Shown: positions 38,201 through 47,938, numbered from the stretch's first letter. The stretch: 64,000 nucleotides of DNA from Sebastes aleutianus (GCA_916700875.1 CAKAKS010000039.1:25989315-26053314), one strand, 5' to 3'. Numbers and translations: made by a program. The notes: generated by a model not told the origin, from the sequence alone.

Positions 38201-38463
38201 TCCACGTGCTGGCTCACCTCTACTGGGCGCACTTTAAAGAGACGGTGGCTCTGGACCTGCAGGGCCACTTGAACACTCTGTATGCACATTTCATCGTTTT
38301 CGTAAGGGAATTCAACCTGGTCGACCCCAAGGAGACCTGTATCATGGACGACCTGTCCGAAGTCCTTTGCACCCCTGTCCCGCCGCCCGCGCCCACCCCA
38401 GCCCCTTCCGCCCCAGCCTCAGCGCCCTCCCCTTCTTCACAAAACCACGTGACGGAGAGATGA
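30770..38463 (+). CDS. mob2: MOB kinase activator 2 (Mob2), four supported coding exons
   Basis: Exons 30770-30930, 32988-33081, 37364-37488 and 38144-38463 (stop TGA at 38461-38463) join in frame (G|159|A, CG..AC, A..G, GC..) and give 232 residues plus one split codon at the start. The protein matches vertebrate MOB2 throughout, including ELVVLPREIDLNEWLASN, YYWYDERGKK and CTAPQYVDFVMS. The zinc ligands of the MOB fold are intact: Cys-x4-Cys in EFCTGDTCQ and His-x4-His in FHVLAHLYWAH. MOB proteins are small adaptors that bind NDR/LATS kinases; MOB2 binds NDR1/2 and competes with MOB1. The tail is proline-, alanine- and serine-rich (CTPVPPPAPTPAPSAP) before QNHVTER, where the mammalian protein has a Gly/Ser-rich tail ending QNHVKER. 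It converges with kcnj11. Paralogue (a or b) cannot be told from sequence alone. Confidence 0.95.
30931..32987. other. mob2 intron; nothing recognised
   Basis: AT-rich intron with no clear element. cagggctgagcaat at 31621 may be a weak hAT terminus scrap. Confidence 0.5.
32988..33081 (+). CDS. mob2: mob2 coding exon (zinc-ligand cysteines)
   Basis: Acceptor gccacag at 32981-32987, donor GTAAGT at 33082. Encodes TTFFNLINLQYSTISEF and the CTGDTC cysteine pair, ending in AACAC of a split Thr codon. Confidence 0.95.
35197..35234. repeat. (TG)n microsatellite
   Basis: An uninterrupted TG run of about 38 bases. Confidence 0.95.
36700..37110. repeat. Possible MITE or dispersed repeat
   Basis: The left part carries gttaacccagggttaact and the right part carries reversed matches (ttagccccagactaac, agccctgggctaa), so the block is rich in inverted copies of a CAGGGTTAAC/AGCCCTGG motif. 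It resembles a fish repeat known to me, but termini and target duplication were not resolved. Confidence 0.35.
37364..37488 (+). CDS. mob2: mob2 coding exon (central MOB domain)
   Basis: Acceptor ctcttactag at 37354-37363, donor GTGAGT at 37489. Encodes IYYWYDERGKKTKCTAPQY through FPTKY. Confidence 0.95.
37627..37799. mobile_element. Short hAT-like MITE in a mob2 intron
   Basis: It begins TAGGGCTGCATC. The right end, TTTAAGCTTTT, is a decayed version of the inverted terminus. Flanks ATATTATT (37619-37626) and ATATTATC (37800-37807) match at 7 of 8 positions. The interior carries CGATTAATTGATTAATCA, as in the element at 12514-12868. Confidence 0.55.
38144..38463 (+). CDS. mob2: mob2 last coding exon (zinc-ligand histidines and C-terminal tail)
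   Basis: Acceptor ccctttag at 38136-38143; stop TGA at 38461-38463. Encodes KEFPNSFESLVKKICRYL, the HVLAH histidine pair, HFKETVALDLQGHLNTLY and a proline/alanine-rich tail. Confidence 0.95.
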
Positions 38464-40050
38464 GCGGGGGCGGCGATGAGACAACAGCCCCGGGGGTGAT
38501 TGAAGATAAGATAGAGGAGAGAAGGAAAGACAGCCTGGCCCCCTTCCTCGGTGCCAGCAGGACTTATAGACCTTCCACTACCCTTATATTTCGCTACGAC
38601 ACCAACCAACCAGCCGGAAGGAAGGGGGGGAGGGTTTTCGGGGGGTTTGGGGTAGCGGGGAGGGGTTTGTCACGCCAGCAGGAATTGGCGTGAGCATTCC
38701 TCCCAGGGGCAAATCCCTCCCATCTTCTCTGCAATTTAAACTAGGAACAAAAAAGTATGTGTATGTTTTATTTTTTGGTTTTATTTCACTTTTTTTTTTT
38801 TTTTTTTGAAGTTTTATTCACTTTTATTTTTTGTTGTAGGGAGGGGTGCAGTGTGTCCACAGGCCCTTCACCTCCCTCTATCCTCTACCTAACATACAGT
38901 ACAGGAAGGGGGCTCTGCTTTGCTTCAACCTACTATTGTACAGTGTTGTTAATGTGTGGAGAAGAGGCGTCTCTGCTCACCTTGCGGGCTCGTCCCTCCC
39001 TCCTCCTGCAGTGGCGGGAGGCGGCCTGCAGGCGCACGGCCACTACGCTGGCCAGTAGGGAGCCACGTTACTGCCTGACGGGGCGATACTAGCCAATCAC
39101 TGTTTGGGTTGTTTATGTGGGGGATGATTAAAGCGCTTCCTACTCAGGACCTGAGAGAATATGTCACTGCTGCCAGAGAGAAGTTAACTCTCTTTTTTTC
39201 ATTCTCTGTCCCTTGTTCACCAGACTGCTCAATCCTTCTTATGACAGATGTAGATCGTGTTTTAACTACAGTATAGTCACATAATCACCTGGTTGTACCC
39301 CTAACAGACATGTCCCAGAGCCTACCTGTAGAGGGCAGCAAACATGGAAGAGAACGCAACAGAAACAGGGAGACAGAGAAGAAAATATAAAGATTGTATG
39401 TTAGATATTTAATCTGATCAGAGAGTCGATACTTTGAGACAGACTGGTGCCCGTATGAGGCTGAATCACAGTTTGCTGGTGTTCAGCATAGCAGCAGCCC
39501 CTCGAACCACCACCACCGACACCCCCTCCAGCAGCACAGAAGGACAAAGACATGAGGTAATGTCTGCAGGCCCAGAGAGGCACAGATGGAGACAGAGTGA
39601 GGGGTGGGAGGAGTAGATGGTGTGGAGCTGCTCTGCTGTTTAACAGTCACCAGTACTCCCAGTACAAAACTAAAAAAATATCCACTTCTGGTTTATTGTT
39701 TTTACCTGTCCCTTTAAAAATTAGCTTTTTAAAAAAAGATTATCAGAAAATTAGTTCAGAAATAATAACAATAATGGTATCATTACACATGTATAGAAAA
39801 TGCACAGTCTGCTTGGACTTTACTGTACAAAGAATCGCAAGCGGGTTCTGTCAGACATAGCCTCTGTATGGAGGAGGATTGGGTTTATAATTCTCCTTTT
39901 TTATTTATTTTTAATTTTTTTTTTGCAGGGTTCTTCAGTTCTGGCTCTCGTTTTTATGTATTTTAATTATTAACTAAGTTAAAAGCAATTTAATATTTTA
40001 AGCTCTGCGGATTATAATCTAATAAAAGAGAGAAATGCCACCTTGCCTCT
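38464..40050 (+). other. mob2: Probable mob2 3' untranslated region
   Basis: No further coding exon is seen between the stop and a canonical poly(A) signal at 40021. It contains long T runs (38790-38808) and no clear transposon. An alternative ATTAAA lies at 39127-39132. The extent is inferred. Confidence 0.6.
40021..40026 (+). terminator. mob2: Probable mob2 polyadenylation signal
   Basis: AATAAA followed 25-55 bases later by a GT-rich stretch (tgtcttttgtatccgtgtgt), the usual arrangement for cleavage and polyadenylation. It lies about 1.56 kb after the stop codon. Confidence 0.6.
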
Positions 40051-40489
40051 TGTCTTTTGTATCCGTGTGTCTGTGTAAGTGAACTATGTAACAGGAAAGA
40101 AACATGAGCCTCGTAAACATGATGCTATTTTTAGAGGGGAACTCCACTAATTTTACACATATTTTATTAGTCATGAGGATAATTACTCAGCCTGTAAAAA
40201 CAAGTTGTGTATTGTCTTCTGTGAGTCTGGAGGAGCTTTGTGATGAAAAATATCTTGATGACATCATAGTCACCAACCTTAAAAAAAAATCCAAATTAAA
40301 ACTAGTAATAAAATAATTTAAAATAAACTTCTTGTTGATGAGAGACCTTGCATCAAACAAGGCAAGTTCAATATTACAGGATTGTAATGGATCAGTCCTA
40401 GGTGTTCTTTCTTGAGGTTTATAGGTGGTTGTCAAACAACGATTTGGTGCATCATGGCCACCGACTGATATGGAGTGTGGATCTGCTAT

Positions 40490-41523
40490 CATTAACAATA
40501 TTCAAAACTTTCTCATTTTACAGCTAAACAGTACACTACAAGATGTTTCTGAAAACATCTGAGGCGAGAAATAGGCATTACAGTAACAGAATATTGATTC
40601 ATATTTGATCAGGGCTGCCTAGTTTGATCGCTTGATCAGAGTTTGCGAGTGATAGACGGCAAGGCTCCAGCTAGGCTCCGATTGGTTGTTCTCCTCCTGT
40701 CTGTGAAATCTTGTAGATGCCATTAGGACAGGGGTCTGCAACCTGCAGCTCTGGAGCCACATGCGGCTCTTTAGCCCCTCTCCAGTGGCTCTCTGTGGAC
40801 GACTTTATTCTCGTAATATTACACCTTTTTTCTCGTTAAGTTATGACTTTATTTACGTAATATTACGACTTTTTTCTCGTTAAGTTATGACTTTATTTAC
40901 GTAATATTACGACTTTTTTTCTTGTTAAGTTATGACTTTATTCTCATATTACGCCTTTTTTCTCCTAAAGTTATGACTTTATTCTCGTAATATTACGATT
41001 TTTTTTCTCGTTAAGTTATGACTTTATTCACGTAATATTACGCCTTTTTTCTCGTAGAGTTATGACTTTATTCTCATAATATTACGACCTTTTTTCTCGT
41101 AAAGTTATGACTTTATTCTCGTAATATTACGACTTTTTTCTCGTAATATTATGACTTTATTCTGAAAATCTCAGATTTTTTCCCCCCAAAGTGGCCCTAA
41201 TACTCCGTAGTACATTTGCTCTTTGGCCCTCACTGCATTAGACTTATATACTACGTACTTAGACTATAAGCTGTGTTACCTTCATCACAATGCTCAAATG
41301 TTTTGCAGCTCCAGACAGATTTTTTATTTATTTTTTGCCTAAAATGGCTCTTTTGATAGTAGAGGTTGCTGACTCCTGCTTCAGGAGCACCAGAGGACAC
41401 AGGCACATGATTTTTTATTATTATTACCAGTCTAATGCTCTACTGTCAGGATATAGTGACCGTTTTATAAAAATAACTTTTTTTAAATCACATTTGCTCC
41501 ATTTCTAACCACTGCTGCTTTAT
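40490..41523. repeat. Dispersed repeat interrupted by a hAT insertion
   Basis: Inverted relative of the repeat at 7661-7995. It shares cattacagtaacagaatatt and gcctagtttgatcg on the left, and ends accactgctgcttta on the right. The middle, 40729-41378, is an unrelated hAT-type element inserted into it. Left boundary approximate. Confidence 0.5.
40729..41378. mobile_element. hAT-like element nested in another repeat
   Basis: It starts CAGGGGTCTGCAACCTGC and ends GGTTGCTGACTCCTG. Flanks CATTAGGA (40721-40728) and CTTCAGGA (41379-41386) match at 6 of 8 positions, consistent with an 8-bp duplication. The interior consists mostly of about eight copies of a 35-40-bp unit containing cgtaatattacgac and ttatgactttatt. 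A second copy in opposite orientation lies at 45066-45586. No transposase. Confidence 0.65.
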
Positions 41524-41559
41524 GGTTTTATTGGTTAACAGCCCTTTGTCTTTCTTTAG

Positions 41560-41794
41560 AAAATGCTGTGACCTGGTCACAGTGGGAATCCCTTGAGAGG
41601 AGTGTCTCATGTCCACACGGAGGCGCCAGTGAGTCAGGAAGTTCAATGAGTTCAGGTTGTGGCCTTGTGGCAGGTAGAAGAAGCTGTAATGACTAATATG
41701 CGTCTGGTGTTGCAGTCAGACATGTGGGTGCGCAGTCACTTGCTAGTGGAGGAAATTGCACCAGTGACAAGGAATGGATGGAGACCAATGGTCG
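41560..41794 (+). other. Exon-like island of unknown origin (two possible exons)
   Basis: Acceptor tttctttag (to 41559) opens 41560-41628, closed by GTGAGT. An 87-base intron with a branch-like gactaat and acceptor tggtgttgcag (to 41715) follows. Then 41716-41794 is closed by GTAAGT. Joined, one frame is open throughout and includes TWSQWESLERSVSCPHGG and QSLASGGNCTSDKEW. I recognise no family with confidence, and no upstream or further downstream exons could be tied to it. It could be a relic of a displaced gene or a coincidence of good splice sites. Confidence 0.3.
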
Positions 41795-41904
41795 GTAAGT
41801 TGGACATAGCTGACACAGCAACGTAGAGAGGTGAGTGGAGCCATCCATGGTTTATAAGGTAGGTGGCTGATGTGACAGATCAACCTTCATTTTTGTGCAG
41901 TAAT

Positions 41905-44230
41905 ATAATATTTCGAAAAAAATGTCATAGTATAGTATGTGGAAAAATTAAAAAAAATCATAGTATATATATATATATATATATATATATTTTTATGGCA
42001 TTCTATACTATGCCATTTTTAAGACATTTTATGACATACTCTACTGTGGCATTTTTATGGCATTTATTTTTGGCAAACTACTTTGGCATTATATATTAGT
42101 ATTTTATTATGCCGTGCTATACTACGATATTTTTTTTGGCATACTGAGTTTTTTTATGACTTTTTTTATAACATACTATACTATGACATTTTTAATGACA
42201 TACAATATTATAATTTTGTTATGCCATAGTATACTATGGCATTTTTTACGATGTTCTTTATTGGCATAGAAGATGTTAAAGATGATGAAGATGATTTGGA
42301 CGACGAGCAGCTGGATGAGATGGTACTGATCTTGGACTGAAACTGAGGCGCTTCATATTTGACCGTAGCTCAAAGCTCCAGTCGTCCATTCAGCTCAACT
42401 GACTGTGGATCTGAACATCAGACTGACTTCAGCAAATGCTTTTTACGGAAAAAGTGTATTTTTGTGTCCGTGTGGGAAAGATGCTGCTGCTCCATGACTG
42501 TCCAGAAGATGGTGCTAAACTCTCAAAGATGGAAACTTTGATATTTTATGGCACATTATAGTATGACATTAATTTTTTTTTGCATACTGTACTAAGACAT
42601 TTTTATGACATACTATCTTACTTTTTATAACATGACATCATTGGGTGCTATACTATGACATTTTATGGCATTCTATAATATATTTTTATGACATACTATA
42701 TTATCCTTGTTTTTATGGCGTACTATACTATGACATTTTTATGGCATACTATGACATGCATATTATGACTTTTATAACGTTTTTATGACACTGAATTATT
42801 ACTAAAACTTTTAATATTTTTTTATTTTCCATGACTTTTTTATGACATACTATGAATAAAGACGTCGTGGTATAGTATGTCTAAAATGTCATACTATAGG
42901 ATGTTTTAAAAAGTCACAGTAAAGTAAGTCGAAAAAAATACATAAAAAGGTCAAAGTATAGCTTGTCAACAAAAGTTTAAAAAAGTCATAATCTAACGAA
43001 AAAATGCAAAAAAAAAAAGTCTGTAGTATTTTTAAAAAAAATATAGTTATAGGAAAAAAGTTAAAGTACAGTATGTCGAACAGTGAAAGAGGCATACAAT
43101 TTAAAGTCATAGTATAGTATGTAGAAAAAATAAAAAAAGTCATGATATGTCGAAAAAGTAAAAAAGAAAGTCATAGTATAGTATTTTGTAAAAAGTCATA
43201 AAAAGTCATAGTTTAGCATGTCAAAATTAAAAGTCATAATCCGTTCAAAAAGAGATGAAGAAGTTAGTATAATATGTCAAAAACAGAGAAAAGAAGTCTT
43301 ATTATTTTATGTAAAAAAAAGAAGCATAGAACGGCCATAGTAAAGTATCATATGTTGAAATAGTTTTTAAAAAGTCATAGTATAGTATGTCACAAAGTTA
43401 TAAAAAAGTCATAGTATAGTATGTCACAAAGTTATAAAAAAGTCATAGTATAGTATTTCGTAAAAGTTATAGTATGTTCAAAAGTCATAGTATAATATGT
43501 TGAAAAACGTTTTAAAAAGTCATAGTATGGTATGTCGAAAAGTCCAAAAAGTAATAGTATAGTAAATTGAAAAAAAAATCAAAAAAGTATAGTATGTTGA
43601 AGTAAGTCAGAGTATGTTGAGAAAAAAAAAAGTCATAAAAAGTCATAAAAAGTCAAAGTATAATATGTCAAAAAAAAGAAAGAAGTCTTAGTATAGTATA
43701 CCGAGTATAACGAGTCATAAAAAAAGTCATAGTAAAGTATGTAAAAAAAAAGTCAAAAATTCATAGTTAAGTATGTCGAAAAGTAACAAGAAAGTCATGG
43801 TATTGTATTTCGTTAACAAGTAATAAAAAAGTCATAGTATAGTAAGTAAAAAAAAAAGTCTGAAAGTAATATTATGGTATGTTGAAAAAGTAAAAAAAAG
43901 TCATAGAATAGTGGCTCTTAAAAAGTAATAAAAATGTCATAGCATAGTATGTCAAGAAAAGTCAAAAAGTCTGTCGAAAAAAGGAAAAAAAGTGTAATAT
44001 GTCCAAAACAATAAAAAGGAGTCATAGTATTTTATGTATATTAAAAAAGGCATAGAATAGCCATAGTATAGTATGTCGAAACGTCATGAAAATGTCATAG
44101 TATACTATGTCAAAAAAGTATTTAAAGAGTCAAAGTATAGTATGTCAAAAACAATTAAAAAAATAATCATAGTATGGTATGTGAAAAAAGTCATAGTATT
44201 GTATGTCAAAAATAGCATAACAATTTCACT
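41905..44230. repeat. 2.3-kb inverted AT-rich minisatellite
   Basis: Dozens of degenerate units of about 25-35 bases around the core TCATAGTATAGTATGTCGA separated by A runs. Units are forward at about 41905-41960, reverse-complemented (CATACTATACTATGACATTT) at about 41995-42865, and forward again from about 42875 to 44225. The array is therefore a huge imperfect palindrome with its switch near 42850-42890. A pure AT run sits at 41963-41991, and a non-repetitive island interrupts it at 42265-42540. Confidence 0.85.
42265..42540 (+). other. Unique island inside the minisatellite, with an acidic open frame
   Basis: About 275 bases that do not contain the repeat core. After an AG at 42266-42267 an open frame encodes an acidic stretch (DVKDDEDDLDDEQLDEM) ending at a stop around 42340. 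The remainder is non-coding in that frame. It may be a fragment of a gene's last exon carried into or split by the repeat, or chance. Not recognised. Confidence 0.3.
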
Positions 44231-45065
44231 GTGTATTATGTTCATATGGTAAAAAAAAATATAAATATTTGAAAGGAATACAGAGCCTGAGAGCCTTAGT
44301 GCATTATATTCCATTATATTTATCTATTTTGAATTGTCACCTGAATTATGTTTTTCTCTACATAAATGAAGACATTTCCACCATAAATTGGTGCATAAAA
44401 ATTCACCAGAATGCGGGAAATGAAGTGTTTGATGCTCAAATTCCCCCCCAATGCTGAAATGACTATTGCACTATTGCAACTTGTGCACTGGAGAAGAAAT
44501 GACAACGTGTAGGCCTATTCACCTGCAAGATGTCTTGCAAAGTTCTTGGTCTCAATTATTTTATAACCAAATTGAAGTGATCCTTATCGGAAATGTTGAT
44601 TACTGTTTTTTCCAAACTCAAATTGATATCGGCCTCAAACCTCCAGTATCAGTAGGGCTCTGCTTGTAAAAGGCCTGCTAAATTATTGTGTTTAAATGTC
44701 CCTTTAAAAATCATATAATTTGGCCTCTCCATCCACAACACACTTTACATGAAGCATTCTCCTTTATTTATTTTTCATGCAATCACTCTTAACTTAATTT
44801 CTGTTCATTCTTGGTACCAGGACTCCTCAGTTTTATAACAGTCTCATCTCATCATTAATTCTCAGTTGCATTCTGTGACCCTGAGTTAAAAAGCGTGTTG
44901 ATGTTTGTATACATCTGACTGCAGAGAGATGTGGATTATTGATTACAGGTATACTCCATTACATATATTAATTATAAAATATATATTATTTCTGTCATTT
45001 AACTATCCTCAAACTTAAATAATCAATTCTCATATAAAATGCTGGCAGACATGGTTCACATAGAT
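44231..45065. other. AT-rich intergenic sequence; nothing recognised
   Basis: No gene or clear element found between the minisatellite and the hAT copy. Confidence 0.5.
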
Positions 45066-45586
45066 CAGGGGTCAGCAACCTTTACTGTCAAAAGAGCCAT
45101 GTTAGGCAAAAAATAAAAATAAAAATCTGTCTGGAGCCACAAAACATTTGTGATGAAGGTAACACAGCTTATAGTCTAAGGATATAGTATTTAAGTCTAA
45201 TGCAGTGAGGGCCAAAGTGCAATGTACTACGGAGTATTAGGGCCACGTTGAGGGAAAAAAACATCTGAGATTTACAGAATAAAGTCATAACATTCCGAGA
45301 GAAAAAGTCATAACTTTATGAGAAAAAAAGTCGTAATATTACGAAAATAAAGTCATAACTTTACGAGGAAAAAAGAAAATAACACATAAAATTACTACTT
45401 TATAATATTATGACTTTATTCACTAAATCTCAGATTATTTTTTTTCCTCAATCTGGCCCTAATACTTCGTAGATGATAAATAAAAATGAAAATGTAAACA
45501 AAAAACAGTTATTCATTTCCATTTTTAAAAATCCACAGGGAGCCAGTGGAGAGGGGCTAAAGAGCCGCAGGTTGCTGTAACCCCTG
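45066..45586. mobile_element. hAT-like element, inverted relative of 40729-41378
   Basis: It begins CAGGGGTCAGCAACCT and ends AGGTTGCTGTAACCCCTG. The sequence ctaaagagccgcaggttgc at its right end is the reverse complement of the left end of the copy at 40729. A possible degenerate target duplication is ACATAGAT/CTATAGAT. It lies 57 bases from the kcnj11 stop codon, so it probably falls within that gene's 3' untranslated region. Confidence 0.65.
45415..45420 (-). terminator. kcnj11: Possible kcnj11 polyadenylation signal inside the hAT copy
   Basis: AATAAA on the minus strand, about 225 bases after the kcnj11 stop. It would mean that the transposon supplies the 3' end. Other candidates exist further downstream near 44765, so this is tentative. 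Confidence 0.25.
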
Positions 45587-45642
45587 GTCTATAGATCATG
45601 AGTTCAGAGTCTGCATCCTGCAGACATGGTTCACACAGATCA

Positions 45643-46815
45643 TCATGGACTCAGAGTCTCCATCCTGGACCTGCGGACCACCGTGGACCCCCTCCTCCTC
45701 CTCACAGTCGCCCTCAAGGTGACGCCCTCGTTCACTTTAAACCTCGCGATGCCTCCCGTCTCGTCCAGCTTCTTGGCGCTGCAGCAGGGCGTCGGCACCT
45801 TCACGGTGTTGCCGAACTTGGAGTAGTCCACCGCGTACATGCCGTCCTCCTCTGACACCGTGGGCACGAAGCGCTGCCCCCACAGGATCTCCTCCGACAC
45901 GTAGGAGGTCCTGGCCTGCATGGTGATGCCCGTGGTCTCCACGACCCCCTCCAGCACCGCGATCACCTCAATATCGTCATGCTGCAGATCAAACGCAGAC
46001 AGCTCATACAGAGGACTGTCTTTATCCATCACATGGCAGATGATGAGAGGAGACACTAAGAAGACCCCATTAGTCCCCACTGGATTATCCATGTGTACAT
46101 CGATCTGATCCAGAGGCACCACCTCGCCCTCCTCCGTGGTGGACTTCCTCACCACCTGCAGCCTCACGGTGGCGCTGATGATCATGCTCTTCCTCAGATC
46201 CCCGAGACGCATCATGAAGCACAGCTTGTTGTTGCGCACGGAGATCACCGCGTGCTTGCTGAAGATGAGCGTCTCCGCGCGCCGATTGGCCTGCGCCGTC
46301 TTCATGAAGATGCACCCGAGCATGATGGCGTTGATGACCAAACCCACAATGTTCTGCACGATCAGGATGATGATGGCGGAGACGCACTCCTCCGTGATCA
46401 TGCGACCTCCGAAACCGATGGTCACCTGGACTTCTATAGAGAAGAGGAAGGCCGAGGAGAAGGAGTGGATGTCGGTTACGCACGGGATGAAGTCGTCGTT
46501 TCCTCTCTGGTCCAGGTCTCCGTGCGCAAACGCAACGAGCCACCAGATCATGCCGAAGAGGAGCCAGCTGCATAAGAAGGACATGGTGAAGATGATGAGC
46601 GTGTGGACCCATTTTAAGTCCACCAAAGTGGTGAAGACGTCCTGCAGGAATCGACCCTGTTCTCGGATGTTTGTGTGCGCAACGTTGCAGGTGCCGTTTT
46701 TGGAGACGAAGCGAGCTTTCCTCGGTTTGGCCTTGAACAGCTTCGGCTGCAGGACACCTTCAGCCAGACGTGTGAGCAGGTAATCCTCAGGAATGAGTCC
46801 TTTCCTGGACAACAT
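45643..46815 (-). CDS. kcnj11: ATP-sensitive inward-rectifier potassium channel subunit Kir6.2
   Basis: A single 390-residue frame, the same length as mammalian Kir6.2 and, like it, uninterrupted. The start MLSRKGLIPEDYLLTRLAE is the Kir6 amino terminus. Segments: amphipathic slide helix REQGRFLQDVFTTLVDLKW (51-69), first membrane helix about 72-96, pore helix about 118-130, selectivity filter TIGFG (132-136), second helix about 146-172 with Asn162 at the rectification position, then the cytoplasmic domain. The counterparts of ATP-site residues Arg50, Lys185, Arg201 and Gly334 are Arg51, Lys187, Arg203 and Gly335. The extracellular loop lacks the insertion of Kir6.1, which argues against kcnj8. 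The last 40 residues differ from mammals but keep arginine clusters (372-375, 381-384) in place of the RKR retention signal. It is downstream of abcc8 on the same strand. A teleost kcnj11-like duplicate is the main alternative identity. Confidence 0.96.
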   Translation of the reverse strand: MLSRKGLIPEDYLLTRLAEGVLQPKLFKAKPRKARFVSKNGTCNVAHTNIREQGRFLQDVFTTLVDLKWVHTLIIFTMSFLCSWLLFGMIWWLVAFAHGDLDQRGNDDFIPCVTDIHSFSSAFLFSIEVQVTIGFGGRMITEECVSAIIILIVQNIVGLVINAIMLGCIFMKTAQANRRAETLIFSKHAVISVRNNKLCFMMRLGDLRKSMIISATVRLQVVRKSTTEEGEVVPLDQIDVHMDNPVGTNGVFLVSPLIICHVMDKDSPLYELSAFDLQHDDIEVIAVLEGVVETTGITMQARTSYVSEEILWGQRFVPTVSEEDGMYAVDYSKFGNTVKVPTPCCSAKKLDETGGIARFKVNEGVTLRATVRRRRGSTVVRRSRMETLSP

Positions 46816-47300
46816 AGCGCTCCCATGCTATGGATCCTTTGAAGGTATACTGAGTCGTCTCTGTGCTGCTGGAAGATGATTTTCCTCTTTTCTCGGTGTC
46901 TTTTTTCCTCACCGACCGGTCAGCTCTCCTCTCCTCAGCAGCTGCAGGATAGAAGAGTCTTGTTGTGCGTTTTCTGGAGGTATGTGCGCTCCTCACGTTG
47001 CCTCCAGATCAGGCGCTCAACACAACCACCAAGTCCCAGGAGAGGAAATTCTTCTTCCAGCTCCGCAGCTGCTGCAGTCACTCAAACAAACCACCCACCG
47101 ACCGACCGACCCACCGGGCATTAGATGCACCACACCGACCAGTCCCATGAATAGTGAATCGTTCACACACTGGAGGTGCGCACTCGAAATTCAGTGAGAT
47201 GTAAAAATTTTGATGCAGGAGCATAATGCACCTCTGAGCTGAGTTTTTTTTATCACCTTTGGATGCAGTGGCACCGCCCCCACCCTGAGCCAGACAGACA
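46816..47300 (-). promoter_or_regulatory. kcnj11: Probable kcnj11 5' region
   Basis: Sequence immediately upstream of the kcnj11 start codon. It contains moderately GC-rich stretches, including an Sp1-type box (caccgcccccacc, about 47272-47284). No TATA box or start site was identified. The call rests on position and the GC box only. Confidence 0.3.
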
Positions 47301-47315
47301 CACAAAAAACATTAC

Positions 47316-47350
47316 TACTACTACTACTACTGCTACTACTACTAATAATA
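47316..47350. repeat. (ACT)n trinucleotide repeat
   Basis: About eleven tandem ACT units with small interruptions, turning into AAT. Confidence 0.85.
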
Positions 47351-47439
47351 AATTATACAAATTGTCAATATTTGTGTGTTTATAATATGGAATGCACCCA
47401 GTAATATGTGTACAATATGATAGAAAATCATCTGTGCAA

Positions 47440-47938
47440 AATATATTACAGTTACAGTAATATAACAATATATTATAATTACAGTTTTACCGAACAGTTT
47501 CTTTCCCTGGGCCATATGGACACTGAACAAACAATAAATCTGTGCAATATTAATACACTGAATGTGAATACATTTGTCTGTGCAATATATCCATGATGCA
47601 ATTTACACCTCAAGTGCAACTACCTTTGTTTACATTTTATTTATTACATCTACCCTACCTATTTTACAAGTGCAATTACCTCTGTTTACATTACATCTAT
47701 TTTTTTATATTTTATATTTCTAGTGTAACACTTCTGTTTATATTTATTTATTACATCTACTTTACCTGTTTTATTTGCTTTATAACTGTGTGTGTGTTTT
47801 ATCTGTTATATGTTTTATCTGCCTCGTTTAGTCTTGTCAAGTATTTGTTTTGAAGCACTGACCAGAAGTGGCAAACTGTGAATCTCATTGTATTTAATAC
47901 AATGACAATAAAGCTTTCTATTCTATTCTATTCTATAT
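47440..47938 (+). mobile_element. 3' tail of a non-LTR retrotransposon (LINE-like)
   Basis: It ends with caatgacaataaagcttt followed by a tandem (CTATT)n tail at about 47915-47936, the pattern of L2/Rex-type LINE 3' ends in fish. The upstream part repeats the words ctgtgcaatatat and acatctactt. No reverse transcriptase frame is present. The left boundary is uncertain. Confidence 0.45.

Noticed and set aside
40790..41160. Regular spacing of repeats considered as a CRISPR-like array
   Set aside because: Units are contiguous and degenerate with no unique spacers, lie inside a transposon, and the genome is a vertebrate's.
42889..44314. Minus-strand frames rich in Phe, Leu and Tyr
   Set aside because: Encoded by the AT-rich minisatellite; no biological sequence.
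46085..46612. Second minus-strand frame of 175 codons
   Set aside because: Alternative frame of kcnj11, rich in His and Arg, with no independent similarity.
46093..46783. Plus-strand frames of 160 and 215 codons
   Set aside because: Exact antisense of the well-conserved kcnj11 coding sequence; shadows of its codon use.
47253..47853. Frames of 60-90 codons near the LINE-like tail
   Set aside because: Low-complexity Tyr, Ile and Val runs from AT-rich and ACT-repeat DNA; no reverse transcriptase motifs.
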